Shown here: piece after piece, positions 23,236 to 30,262 of the stretch
Numbering within the stretch: the stretch's first letter is position 1
How the letters are laid out: each line of letters starts with the position of its first letter
From: Streptomyces chilikensis
Lineage (GTDB): Bacteria > Actinomycetota > Actinomycetes > Streptomycetales > Streptomycetaceae
Length of the DNA stretch: 64,000 bases
Reading direction: 5' to 3'
Assembly (NCBI RefSeq): GCF_001642695.1
Contig: NZ_LWCC02000005.1
Location: forward strand, 3,952,860 to 4,016,859
Program-made: the position numbers and the translations under genes
Notes under the pieces: model-generated
Database searches by the model: none
What the model saw: only the letters and a program-made list of their open reading frames with translations
What the model was told of the DNA's origin: nothing

Positions 23236-23667
23236 ATGCTCGCCGAGACCATCTGCAGCGCGGTGTCCGTGGCCGGCCTGGGCATCGCCGCGGTCACGGC
23301 CTTCCGGCGCCGTTTCCTGACGGCCGCCCGGATCGCCGCGTACTCCCTGATCCCGATCGGCCTGGTGATGACCGGAGCGGTCGCCTGGGCCGCGGAGACC
23401 GCCTTCAGCCCCAGGGCGTGGGCCGGCTTCGGCCTGCTGGGCGCCGCCTGGCTGCTGTTCCTGCTCACCCGCCTCGTCGAGCGGCGCCGCCTGCGCAGGG
23501 CCGGGACCCCCGCCGCCGACGCGCGGCAGGCCGCGGCCGCGGCGGCCCCGCGGCGCCGTCCGGTGGGACCGGCCCCCGAGACGGGCCGTCGCACCCCCGC
23601 GGGCGGCTCCGGCGACCAGGACGACTTCAGCGACATCGAGGCCATCCTGAAGAAGCACGGCATCTGA
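23236..23667 (+). CDS. Small membrane protein, unknown function
   Basis: A 143-residue protein with three hydrophobic segments (about residues 5-22, 34-54, 62-80), then a basic Ala/Arg/Pro-rich stretch and the acidic end DDFSDIEAILKKHGI. ATG 23236 is fixed by AGGAGG at 23225-23230. No family name is recognised; the short DIEAILKKHGI end looks like a conserved docking peptide. Close relatives appear to be limited to actinobacteria, as far as I recall. Confidence 0.72.
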   Translation: MLAETICSAVSVAGLGIAAVTAFRRRFLTAARIAAYSLIPIGLVMTGAVAWAAETAFSPRAWAGFGLLGAAWLLFLLTRLVERRRLRRAGTPAADARQAAAAAAPRRRPVGPAPETGRRTPAGGSGDQDDFSDIEAILKKHGI

Positions 23668-23906
23668 GCCGCCCCGGCCGCCCCGGCCGCCCCGGCGGTT
23701 CGGGCCGGCCGAGCGGTCCGCGTCCTCCGCCCCTCGCCCGCGTCCCGCATATGATCCGACCACCCCGGCCGGTGATCATGCCCGGCCCCGCGACCGGTCC
23801 GAACCGGTCGGGAACCGGGCCCGTCGGCATACGGTCGGCCCACTACCGTGCAGGTCGCGCGGCGTGACCGGCCCGGCGCGGCGGGCTGCCCCATGATGGC
23901 CGCGAG

Positions 23907-24068
23907 ATGCTGGACACGACACGGACCGGGGCCGCCTCTCCGGAAGGAGACGAGCGCGAACCCCGCGGGTGCCTCTTCGCCCTTTCCCAGCCGCCGCTGA
24001 TGATCTTCCTGGCGGTGATCGGGACCCTGTTCCTCATGGCAGCGCTGCACGACCTGCTGCTGCTGTGA
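23907..24068 (+). CDS. 53-aa single-pass membrane microprotein
   Basis: ATG to TGA encodes a hydrophilic, acidic/basic N-terminus (MLDTTRTGAASPEGDEREPR) followed by a C-L-F start to one hydrophobic helix (about residues 30-48) and the end HDLLLL. GGCCGCGAG just upstream is a weak ribosome site. The strong charge-then-helix layout argues against chance. It lies between the small membrane protein (23236-23667) and the convergent CGNR gene. Function unknown. Confidence 0.55.
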   Translation: MLDTTRTGAASPEGDEREPRGCLFALSQPPLMIFLAVIGTLFLMAALHDLLLL

Positions 24069-24145
24069 GCCGGCCGCGCGCGTCCCCGGCGACACCCGTC
24101 GGGGGCGGCGCTCTCAGCCCGCGCGGGACGGCCGGGCGGCCGTCC

Positions 24146-24703
24146 TCAGCCCGCCGCCTCCTTGCGCCGGGCCCGGTAGGCCGCGACGTGGAGCCGGTTG
24201 CCGCAGGTGCGGCTGTCGCAGTAGCGCCGCGAGCGGTTGCGCGAGAGGTCCACGAAGGCCCGCCGGCAGTCCGGGGCCTCGCAGCGCCGCAGCCGTTCCC
24301 GCTCCCCGGCGACCACGAAGAACGCCAGCGCCATCCCGCAGTCCGCGGCCAGGTGGTCGGCGACCGAGGCGCCCGGCGCGAAGTAGTGGACGTGCCAGTC
24401 GTACCCGTCGTGGTCGGTCAGCCGGGGCGTGGTGCCCGCCGCCGCGACCAGCTCGTTGATCAGGCCCGCGGCGATCCGGGTGTCCGTGGCCGCGAAGACC
24501 GCGGCGAACCGGCCGCGCAGCCGCCGCACCGCCGAGAGGTCCAGCTCGGTGAGGGTCCCCACGTCGCTGATCCGGTGACCCGCCACGAAGTCCTCGAGCG
24601 CGCCGAGGTCCGGCAGCCCGTCCGCCGCGCCGTCCTCCGGCGCGGTGTTCACCAGATCCACCACGGCGTCGAGTGCGCACCTGGTGTCATGGGTGATCAG
24701 CAC
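24146..24703 (-). CDS. CGNR zinc-finger protein (putative stress-response regulator)
   Basis: A 185-residue protein. Residues ~1-130 form the ABATE-like N-terminal domain (LDAVVDLVNT, then helices), and the C-terminal zinc finger has Cys141, Cys146, Cys162 and Cys167, with the signature C-G-N-R at 167-170 followed by basic residues for nucleic-acid binding. Family members are thought to be transcription factors with a ligand-sensing N-domain. GTG 24703 follows GGGAG on the minus strand. It is downstream of ssgB in the same direction with 283 bp between. Confidence 0.88.
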   Translation of the reverse strand: MLITHDTRCALDAVVDLVNTAPEDGAADGLPDLGALEDFVAGHRISDVGTLTELDLSAVRRLRGRFAAVFAATDTRIAAGLINELVAAAGTTPRLTDHDGYDWHVHYFAPGASVADHLAADCGMALAFFVVAGERERLRRCEAPDCRRAFVDLSRNRSRRYCDSRTCGNRLHVAAYRARRKEAAG

Positions 24704-24986
24704 GTATCGCTCCCTGCCTGGGCATCCGCGGGCCGCCCGCCGATGGTGGCCGATCGTAATGGCTTTTCGGCCGCGGGGAAGGGGGGACCGGTCGGCGGGA
24801 CGCGCGGAAACGCCCCGGCGCCGTCCACCGCGGGAGGACCGCGGCGACGGCGCCGGTGCGTGCGTACGAGGTCGTGCCTGCCCGCATGAGGTTGTGCCGG
24901 CCCCGGCCGTCTCCCCGAGTGGACGGCCGAGGGTGCTCGAGCTGTGGTGCGGCCGGGGCCGGAGGCGCCCCGGGGGTCTTCCGCCC
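24704..24986. other. 283-bp spacer between ssgB and the CGNR gene
   Basis: No gene seen. It contains nested inverted repeats at 24897-24962: an outer 8-bp CCGGCCCC/GGGGCCGG and an inner 7-bp GGCCGTC/GACGGCC (24905-24911 with 24922-24928). This may be the ssgB terminator or a structured 3' UTR. Confidence 0.5.
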
Positions 24987-25400
24987 CTAGCTCTCCGCCA
25001 GGATGTGCGAGAGCTCCTGGTCGAGATCGAAGTGACGGTGCTCCGTGCCGGGTGGCACGGCGGCGTCCGTGCGCTTCAGGAAGGACTCCAGGGCCCGCGC
25101 CGGGGCCTCGAGCAGGGCCTCGCCCTCCGGAGAGCTCAGGGCGATGCAGACGACCCCCTGGCCGTGACTGCGGGACGGCCAGACACGGACATCGCCCGTG
25201 CCGGTGGGCCGGTGCAGCCCCTCGGCGAGGAGATCACGGGCGAACACCCACTCGACCGTCTCCTCGGCTCCGGTGTGGAAGGTGGCGTGCACGGCGTAGG
25301 GGTCGGCCGTGTCGTACCGCAGGCCTGCGGGGACAGGCAGTGAGGACTCGCTCGATACAACGAGGCGCAGGTGCAGCTCGCAGCTGACCGTGGTGTTCAT
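24987..25400 (-). CDS. ssgB: Sporulation-specific cell division activator SsgB
   Basis: A 137-residue SALP-family protein, nearly identical to the known Streptomyces SsgB (start MNTTVSCELHLRLVV; end ELSHILAES). SsgB marks future septum sites in aerial hyphae and recruits FtsZ with SsgA. The core includes the YDTADPYAVHATFHTG stretch and EWVFARDLLAEGLH. The ATG at 25400 gives the exact family length; an upstream in-frame ATG (25466) would add 22 residues absent from the family. Expression in S. coelicolor depends on the stress sigma factor SigH. This gene strongly identifies the organism as a sporulating streptomycete. Confidence 0.97.
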   Translation of the reverse strand: MNTTVSCELHLRLVVSSESSLPVPAGLRYDTADPYAVHATFHTGAEETVEWVFARDLLAEGLHRPTGTGDVRVWPSRSHGQGVVCIALSSPEGEALLEAPARALESFLKRTDAAVPPGTEHRHFDLDQELSHILAES

Positions 25401-25458
25401 AAGCGCCAGGGCCTTTCGCTCAGTGTGCGCTCGGGGATTCGCACGTCGGCGAAATCGA

Positions 25459-25499
25459 CATGCCACACACGATGCCGTTGTAAACCCCTCTGAGGGTTT
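25459..25499 (-). promoter_or_regulatory. Candidate ssgB promoter (SigH-like) and near-palindrome
   Basis: On the minus strand GTTTAC (25480-25485), 15 nt, then GGCATG (25459-25464) loosely resembles the SigB/SigH pattern GTTT...GGGTAT, about 60 bp before the ATG. Just upstream the near-palindrome AAACCCCTC-T-GAGGGTTT (25482-25499) could be an operator. The match is partial. Confidence 0.3.
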
Positions 25500-25576
25500 T
25501 GCGTGCGTTTATGTACCTCTTCTGGCCGAGGGTACTTCCATTGAGGCGACCATTCCGGTGATCACTTTCACTCGGG

Positions 25577-25582
25577 TAGGGT
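25577..25582 (+). promoter_or_regulatory. -10 box TAGGGT for leaderless PGPGW gene
   Basis: TAGGGT ends 7 nt before GTG 25590; no ribosome site is present. Confidence 0.55.
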
Positions 25583-25589
25583 TTCCCGA

Positions 25590-26159
25590 GTGAATACGGG
25601 GAGTGACGAACCTGGGGGGACGCGGGGGATGCGCACGACAGCGGGCGAGGTGGAATCCGACGTGACACAGGACGATCGTGGAACCCCGGCCGACGGCACG
25701 GAAGGCGGCGCGCCGGGTACCGGTGCCACCATGAGCGAGGTGGCGGACGCGGAGGGCTCCGGCCGTCCCGGGGGGAGGCACGAGCGGGCGCTCGGCTCGC
25801 GTGCGCCCGAGTACGTCAAGCGGCGGCGGGCGCTCCACCTGAGCTGGCAGGTGGGCGTCTTCCTGGTCGGCCTGGCGGTGATCACGGCCGGCGTGCTGAT
25901 GCTGGTCTTCCCCGGCCCCGGCTGGGTGGTGATCTTCGGCGGCATGGCGATCTGGGCGACCGAGTTCGTCTGGGCCCAGTTGGCGCTCCGGTGGACGAAG
26001 CGCAAGGTCACCGAGGCGGCGCAGAAGGCCCTGGACCCCAAGGTGCGGCGCCGCAACCTGGCGCTCACCGCGATCGCGCTGGTGATCGCGGCCACGCTGT
26101 GCGGCGTCTACCTGTGGAAGTTCGGCCTGGTCATGCCCTGGAACATCGACCGGCAGTGA
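25590..26159 (+). CDS. PGPGW-family transmembrane protein (TIGR02611-like)
   Basis: A 189-residue protein. An acidic, Gly/Thr-rich ~80-residue cytoplasmic start is followed by three transmembrane segments (about 87-106, 112-128, 154-175). The family motif F-P-G-P-G-W is at 107-112, between the first two. A basic loop (KRKVTEAAQKALDPKVRRR) separates the last two. Biochemical function unknown. GTG 25590 is chosen for the TAGGGT box 7 nt upstream. tRNA-Val(CAC) follows after 53 bp. Confidence 0.88.
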   Translation: MNTGSDEPGGTRGMRTTAGEVESDVTQDDRGTPADGTEGGAPGTGATMSEVADAEGSGRPGGRHERALGSRAPEYVKRRRALHLSWQVGVFLVGLAVITAGVLMLVFPGPGWVVIFGGMAIWATEFVWAQLALRWTKRKVTEAAQKALDPKVRRRNLALTAIALVIAATLCGVYLWKFGLVMPWNIDRQ

Positions 26160-26212
26160 CCCGGGGTGGTGCGGAGCACCCCCTGACATGGGGTAATGTT
26201 CTCTCTGCGCCC

Positions 26213-26284
26213 GGGCGATTAGCTCAGTGGGAGAGCGCTTCGTTCACACCGAAGAGGTCACTGGTTCGAACCCAGTATCGCCCA
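26213..26284 (+). tRNA. tRNA-Val (anticodon CAC), copy 1
   Basis: 72 nt starting GGGCGATTAGCTCAGTGGGA, with anticodon loop TTCACAC (CAC), T-loop TTCGAAC and discriminator A; CCA not encoded. TAATGT at 26194-26199 is a plausible -10. A U-tailed terminator follows 5 nt after its end. Confidence 0.96.
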
Positions 26285-26289
26285 CCGGC

Positions 26290-26333
26290 GAGGAGGGTCC
26301 GGTTCCGTGGAAACACGGAACCGGACCCTCCTC
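26290..26333 (+). terminator. Intrinsic terminator of tRNA-Val(CAC) with T-tract
   Basis: Perfect 20-bp stem GAGGAGGGTCCGGTTCCGTG / CACGGAACCGGACCCTCCTC with a GAAA tetraloop, followed by CTTTTCC. It is the most canonical rho-independent terminator in the window. Confidence 0.95.
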
Positions 26334-26628
26334 CTTTTCCGCACGCGGGACGCGAGTTCAGGCTCGTGCCGGAGAATTCGGGCGGTAATTCGTCCATTGT
26401 TTCCGCGGAACGCCGCGTATTTCTCCGCGTGTTCGCGGACCCCCTTCCTCCGATTGCCCTGCGGCCGGTCAAGTCTCCGCCCGGGAGCGGTGTTTCGCCG
26501 GCCCGCCGCGAATGCGGGAAAGGGAGCCGGGGACTCCGCGGGAGGCGCGCGGCAACCGGGTCCGGGGGCCCGCGGGTTCGCCGCCCGCCCCGCGGGTGCG
26601 CGCCGAACGGGTCGTGGAGACTGGGGTC

Positions 26629-27096
26629 ATGAGGCTGAGTGAGCTCACCCGATACCGCTTCTCCGGCCGCTGGACCCTGTCCGCGCCGCCCGGAGCCGTC
26701 TACCGGACCCTGGAGCGCGTCGACGAGTACCCCCGCTGGTGGCCCGAGGTGCGGCGGGCGGTGCGGACCGGGGAGGCGTCCGGCCGGGTGCTCGTCCGCT
26801 CGCTCCTCCCGTACGACCTGCGCCTGGACATCCGGGCCGTCCGGCAGGAGCCGGAGGCCGGCGTGCTCCAGGCGGAACTGTCGGGGGACCTGGCCGGCTG
26901 GATGCGCTGGACCGTCCGCCCGGCGGGCGCCGGAACGCTGGTCCTCCACGACCAGGACACCGACCTCACCAAACCGGTGCTGCGCCTGCTGGGCGTGCCC
27001 GGCCGCCCCCTGCTGCGGGCCAACCACGCCCTGATGATGCGCGGCGGCCGCCGCGGCCTCGAGGCGTTCCTGGCGGGCGGCGGCGAAGCGGTTTGA
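26629..27096 (+). CDS. SRPBCC (START/polyketide cyclase-like) protein
   Basis: A 155-residue protein of the helix-grip SRPBCC fold: the start FSGRWTLSAPPGAVYRTLERVDEYPRWWPEVR is split by the typical VxxxPxxVYxxLxDxxxYPxWWP pattern, and HDQDTDLTKPVL and a C-terminal helix complete it. Such proteins bind hydrophobic small molecules; ligand unknown. It lies between the two tRNA-Val(CAC) genes. Its TGA overlaps the -35 of the second tRNA promoter. GAGACT 6 nt before the ATG may be a -10 of a leaderless message. Confidence 0.8.
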   Translation: MRLSELTRYRFSGRWTLSAPPGAVYRTLERVDEYPRWWPEVRRAVRTGEASGRVLVRSLLPYDLRLDIRAVRQEPEAGVLQAELSGDLAGWMRWTVRPAGAGTLVLHDQDTDLTKPVLRLLGVPGRPLLRANHALMMRGGRRGLEAFLAGGGEAV

Positions 27097-27122
27097 ACGA
27101 AGGACCGTCGGGCCTGTATTGT
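27093..27122 (+). promoter_or_regulatory. Promoter of second tRNA-Val(CAC)
   Basis: TTGAAC (27093-27098), an 18-bp spacer, TATTGT (27117-27122), 14 bp before the mature tRNA. The -35 includes the stop codon of the SRPBCC gene. Confidence 0.6.
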
Positions 27123-27135
27123 TCAGTGCGTTCCC

Positions 27136-27207
27136 GGGCGATTAGCTCAGCGGGAGAGCGCTTCGTTCACACCGAAGAGGTCACTGGTTCGAACCCAGTA
27201 TCGCCCA
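27136..27207 (+). tRNA. tRNA-Val (anticodon CAC), copy 2
   Basis: 72 nt, identical to 26213-26284 except one D-loop base (AGCTCAGCGGG versus AGCTCAGTGGG). Anticodon CAC, discriminator A. It has its own promoter. Confidence 0.96.
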
Positions 27208-27313
27208 CGGCACCGGAGGCGATCCGAGACCGCGACACAGCGGCCGGGTCGCCTCCGTCGTTCTTCCGGGCGGCCGGCGCGTCCGGGCGGCCGGCTGCCG
27301 GACGGCCGACGGT

Positions 27314-28039
27314 TCAGGCGGCCGCCGTCAGCCCCGGGCGCAGCGGCCACGACCGGTCCACCGTCTCCGGCGCCCCGCTCCGCGCGAACCACGCCTCCAG
27401 TCCCTTCGCCTGTGCCGCGTGCCAGGTCTGCTGCAGCGTGTGCAGCTCGGCCGGGGACAGCCGCTCCAGCCGCGACGCGAAGCGGCGCCCGACCGCCCGC
27501 GTGACGTCCAGGGCCGCCAGCGCGTCCGCCGCCGCGTCGTGCGCCTCGGTCAGCTCCACGCCGTAGAACTCGCACAGGTCGACCAGGGTCCGGCGCCCCT
27601 TGCGGTACCGGTCGAAGTGCTTGTCCAGCACCCGCGGGTCGATCACCCTCAGCGACGCCGAACGGAACCAGCGGTCCAGCGCGGACGCCCGGTGCCGCCG
27701 GAGCTCACGGTCCAGCAGCGTCAGGTCGAAGGGCGCGTTCATCACCACCAGCGGCCGGCCCGCGGTCGCCTGCTCGCCCAGCGCCCTGCCTATCTCGTAC
27801 ATCACCGGAGCCGGCCAGCGGCCGTTGCGCTCCAGGTGGTCCTGGGTGAGTCCGTGCACCGCCGTCGCCTCGGCAGGAACCGGGACCCCCGGGTTCACCA
27901 GCCAGCGCGTCACGCGCGGCCGGGTGCCCGGTGCGTCCTGCACCACCAGGGCGGCCGACACCACGCGGTCGTTCTCCACGTCCACACCCGTCGTCTCCGT
28001 GTCGAAGGCGGCCAGTGGGCCCTCGTACCAGCACGTCAT
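27314..28039 (-). CDS. DEDDh 3'-5' exonuclease (DnaQ/epsilon-like)
   Basis: A 241-residue nuclease. Exo I is AAFDTETTG (Asp13, Glu15), exo II is VVMNAPFDLTLL, and exo III is HDAAADA with the His-Asp pair. The domain matches the proofreading exonuclease family, without polymerase or GIY-YIG partner domains. Single-strand DNA or RNA trimming is likely; the exact role is unknown. GGAG lies just before the ATG at 28039. It is divergent from the DUF4365 gene, 179 bp away. Confidence 0.92.
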   Translation of the reverse strand: MTCWYEGPLAAFDTETTGVDVENDRVVSAALVVQDAPGTRPRVTRWLVNPGVPVPAEATAVHGLTQDHLERNGRWPAPVMYEIGRALGEQATAGRPLVVMNAPFDLTLLDRELRRHRASALDRWFRSASLRVIDPRVLDKHFDRYRKGRRTLVDLCEFYGVELTEAHDAAADALAALDVTRAVGRRFASRLERLSPAELHTLQQTWHAAQAKGLEAWFARSGAPETVDRSWPLRPGLTAAA

Positions 28040-28218
28040 GTCTCCGCAACCCCTCGCTCAACTCCCCGCACACGCAAGGCGGCAGGCGGACCGCCCGCCG
28101 TGCACCGGTGATACCCGGGCCGTTTGCGCCGTACGCCGGCCGGAGACAACAGACATACGGGACCGCGCGGTTCGGCGGCCCCGCCCTCGAACCGTCCGGC
28201 CGGAGAGGCTGTTGGGGC

Positions 28219-28785
28219 ATGGCTACGGCGCAGCCCGAGCGCGGCGGGCTGCTGCCCGAACGCACGACGCACCGACGCGGCACACTCGCCACCACCGCCT
28301 GCATGGAGACCCTCCAGGTGGGATACCTGCACGCCGTCGCGGCCGCGGCCGGCTGCTCGCTGTCCCAGCCGTTCCCCGACAACGGCATCGACTGGCACGT
28401 CAGCCACAGCTCGCCGGGCCACACCGTGGACGACGAGGTCACCATCAAGGTCCAGCTGAAGAGCACCTACCAGACGCCGCCCCGCCCGCCGGGCCGGCAC
28501 TTCTCCTTCACGCTGGACAACGGTCACCTGGCCAAGCTGGCCCGCACACCCGTCACCGTCCACAAGATCCTCGTGGTGATGCTGGTGCCCCGGGCCCGCG
28601 ACCAGTGGCTGACCGCGGGGCACGACCGGCTGGACCTCAGGCACTGCTGCTACTGGGTCAACCTCGCCGGACATCCGGTCACCGGGCGCACCCGCACCAC
28701 CGTGCGGGTGCCGACCGCGCGCATCTTCGACGACCGGGCGCTCTGCGACATCATGAACCGGGTCGGAAGGGGAGACATGCCGTGA
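28219..28785 (+). CDS. DUF4365 protein, PD-(D/E)XK nuclease-like
   Basis: A 188-residue protein. The N-terminal half contains DNGIDWHVSH and IKVQLKST, the G-x-D ... Q-x-K pattern of DUF4365, whose fold is that of PD-(D/E)XK nucleases; the Gln-x-Lys gives the catalytic lysine. The rest is the RNHxxWVN-like YWVNLAG stretch and a helical end. Relatives often occur in defence or mobile contexts, though this copy lies in core DNA. ATG 28219 is chosen; no strong ribosome site. Its stop overlaps the next gene by 4 bp, so the two proteins are made together. Confidence 0.75.
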   Translation: MATAQPERGGLLPERTTHRRGTLATTACMETLQVGYLHAVAAAAGCSLSQPFPDNGIDWHVSHSSPGHTVDDEVTIKVQLKSTYQTPPRPPGRHFSFTLDNGHLAKLARTPVTVHKILVVMLVPRARDQWLTAGHDRLDLRHCCYWVNLAGHPVTGRTRTTVRVPTARIFDDRALCDIMNRVGRGDMP

Positions 28786-30161
28786 CGCACCGACCGATCG
28801 ACGGCCCCGGCGACGGTCCCGGCGGCGTCCCCCGCCGCGGGCGCCGGGCCCGCCTCCGCCCGGCCACCGGCGCCGGGGGGACCGGGGAGGCCGGGAACAC
28901 CGGGGGGACCGGGGGGACCGGGGACACGGTCCGTCCCGTGATGCCGATGCCCCGGGGGCCGCGGTGGGCCGGCGATCCGTACCCCGGCGGAGCCCTGCCC
29001 GACCCCGGGCGGGCCGACCCGGCCGTCCTCGCCGTCCTGCTGGCCCGCCACGGCTGGCGCCGCAGGGGCGGCGCCCCCGGCCGGTACGGCCGCTGGACGC
29101 CGCCCGGACCGCGGGGCGCGCGCACCAGTCTGCTCGTCCCGGAGAGCCGCGCCTTCCCCGACAGCGCCGACCTGCTGGGCGAGGCGCTGGACGCCCTCGC
29201 CCGCACCGAGGAGCCCGCCGCCCGGGAGATCCTGCTCGCCCTGGCCGTGCCCGGCGACGAGATCCGCTGGCGGCGCGACGTCCCCGACGGCCACCGGGCC
29301 GGACCCCTCGCCGCGCGCTGGACGGCGGAGGAGGAACTCCGCTCGGCCGCCCGCCACACCCTGCTCGCCGCCGCCCTCGCCGGCCGCGCCCGCACCGGCT
29401 ACCACGGCGCCCGTCACCGCCGGGCCGCCGCGGCCGCCCTGGGGGACGTGCTGTTGCTCGGGGCGGCCTCCGGCGGGCGCACGCTCACCGCCTTCGCGCC
29501 CGTCGCCCCCGCCCGCCCGCTGACCGTCCGCCTCCACCGGGCGCTGCACGCGGCCCGGGAGGCCGTCGACCACCGGCGGGCCACCGGAGGGATGGACGCC
29601 TTCGACGCCGCCGTCGCCGCCGGGGTGAGCCGTGAGCTGACCGAGGCGCTGATCACCCTGGTCAAGGGCACCGAGGGAGCCGGCGTGACGATCTCCTGGG
29701 CGCCCGCCGCCGGGATCCCCGAGGGGTGCGGGCCCGACGCCGAGCCGGTCGAGTTCTCGCCCGGCGACCTGCCCGCCCTCCGCGAGGCCGGGGCCCGCTA
29801 CCGGCGGGCCGAGCCCTCCGTCGCCGTGCGGCTCACCGGCACCGTGGACCGGCTGCGCCGCACCGGCGGCGACGGGGCGGGCACCGTGCGGCTGCGGGTG
29901 CTCGCCGGGGCCGAGGTCCCGCACGTGCGGGTCACCCTCGACGAGGAGGCGTACCGGATCGCCGGCCAGGCGCACCTGGTGGGGCTGCCCGTCCGGGTGG
30001 ACGGCAGGCTCGACAGCCGGGCCGGCTTCCGCCGCCTCACCGGCGCCCGCGGCGTCGCCCCCGTCACCGTCGACGAGGCCGAACGCGACCGGCTGATGAA
30101 GTCCCTCCAGGAGAACCTCGACTTCTTCGAGGAGGCCTGCGGCGGGGACTGCGAGGGTTAA
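28782..30161 (+). CDS. 459-aa protein of unknown function, coupled to DUF4365 gene
   Basis: GTG 28782 overlaps the upstream stop (GTGA) and follows AAGGGGAGA. Residues ~1-50 are Gly/Arg-rich, with Gly-Thr repeats (GGTGEAGNTGGTGGTGDT). From about residue 60 the chain is a folded-looking, Ala/Arg/Leu-rich protein with RHGWRRRGGAPGRYGRWTPPG and a late beta-rich part (VRVTLDEEAYRIAGQAHLVG) resembling an OB-like tail. The end is acidic and has two Cys. A start at Met54/Met56 (PMPRGPRW) is a possible alternative. No family recognised. Confidence 0.7.
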   Translation: MTHRPIDGPGDGPGGVPRRGRRARLRPATGAGGTGEAGNTGGTGGTGDTVRPVMPMPRGPRWAGDPYPGGALPDPGRADPAVLAVLLARHGWRRRGGAPGRYGRWTPPGPRGARTSLLVPESRAFPDSADLLGEALDALARTEEPAAREILLALAVPGDEIRWRRDVPDGHRAGPLAARWTAEEELRSAARHTLLAAALAGRARTGYHGARHRRAAAAALGDVLLLGAASGGRTLTAFAPVAPARPLTVRLHRALHAAREAVDHRRATGGMDAFDAAVAAGVSRELTEALITLVKGTEGAGVTISWAPAAGIPEGCGPDAEPVEFSPGDLPALREAGARYRRAEPSVAVRLTGTVDRLRRTGGDGAGTVRLRVLAGAEVPHVRVTLDEEAYRIAGQAHLVGLPVRVDGRLDSRAGFRRLTGARGVAPVTVDEAERDRLMKSLQENLDFFEEACGGDCEG

Positions 30162-30262
30162 CCGCTTCGCACGGGGTGCGCGCGGCTCGGTAGGATTCCG
30201 GTACGCGTCCGTCCGTGACGTGTCGAGACTTCCCCCAGCAGGCCTTCAGTCAGGAGAGACCG

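Noticed and set aside
30162-30262. T-box leader before thrS (also considered before hisS and alaS)
   Set aside because: The spacers are too short or occupied, and no T-box sequence or specifier hairpin was seen.
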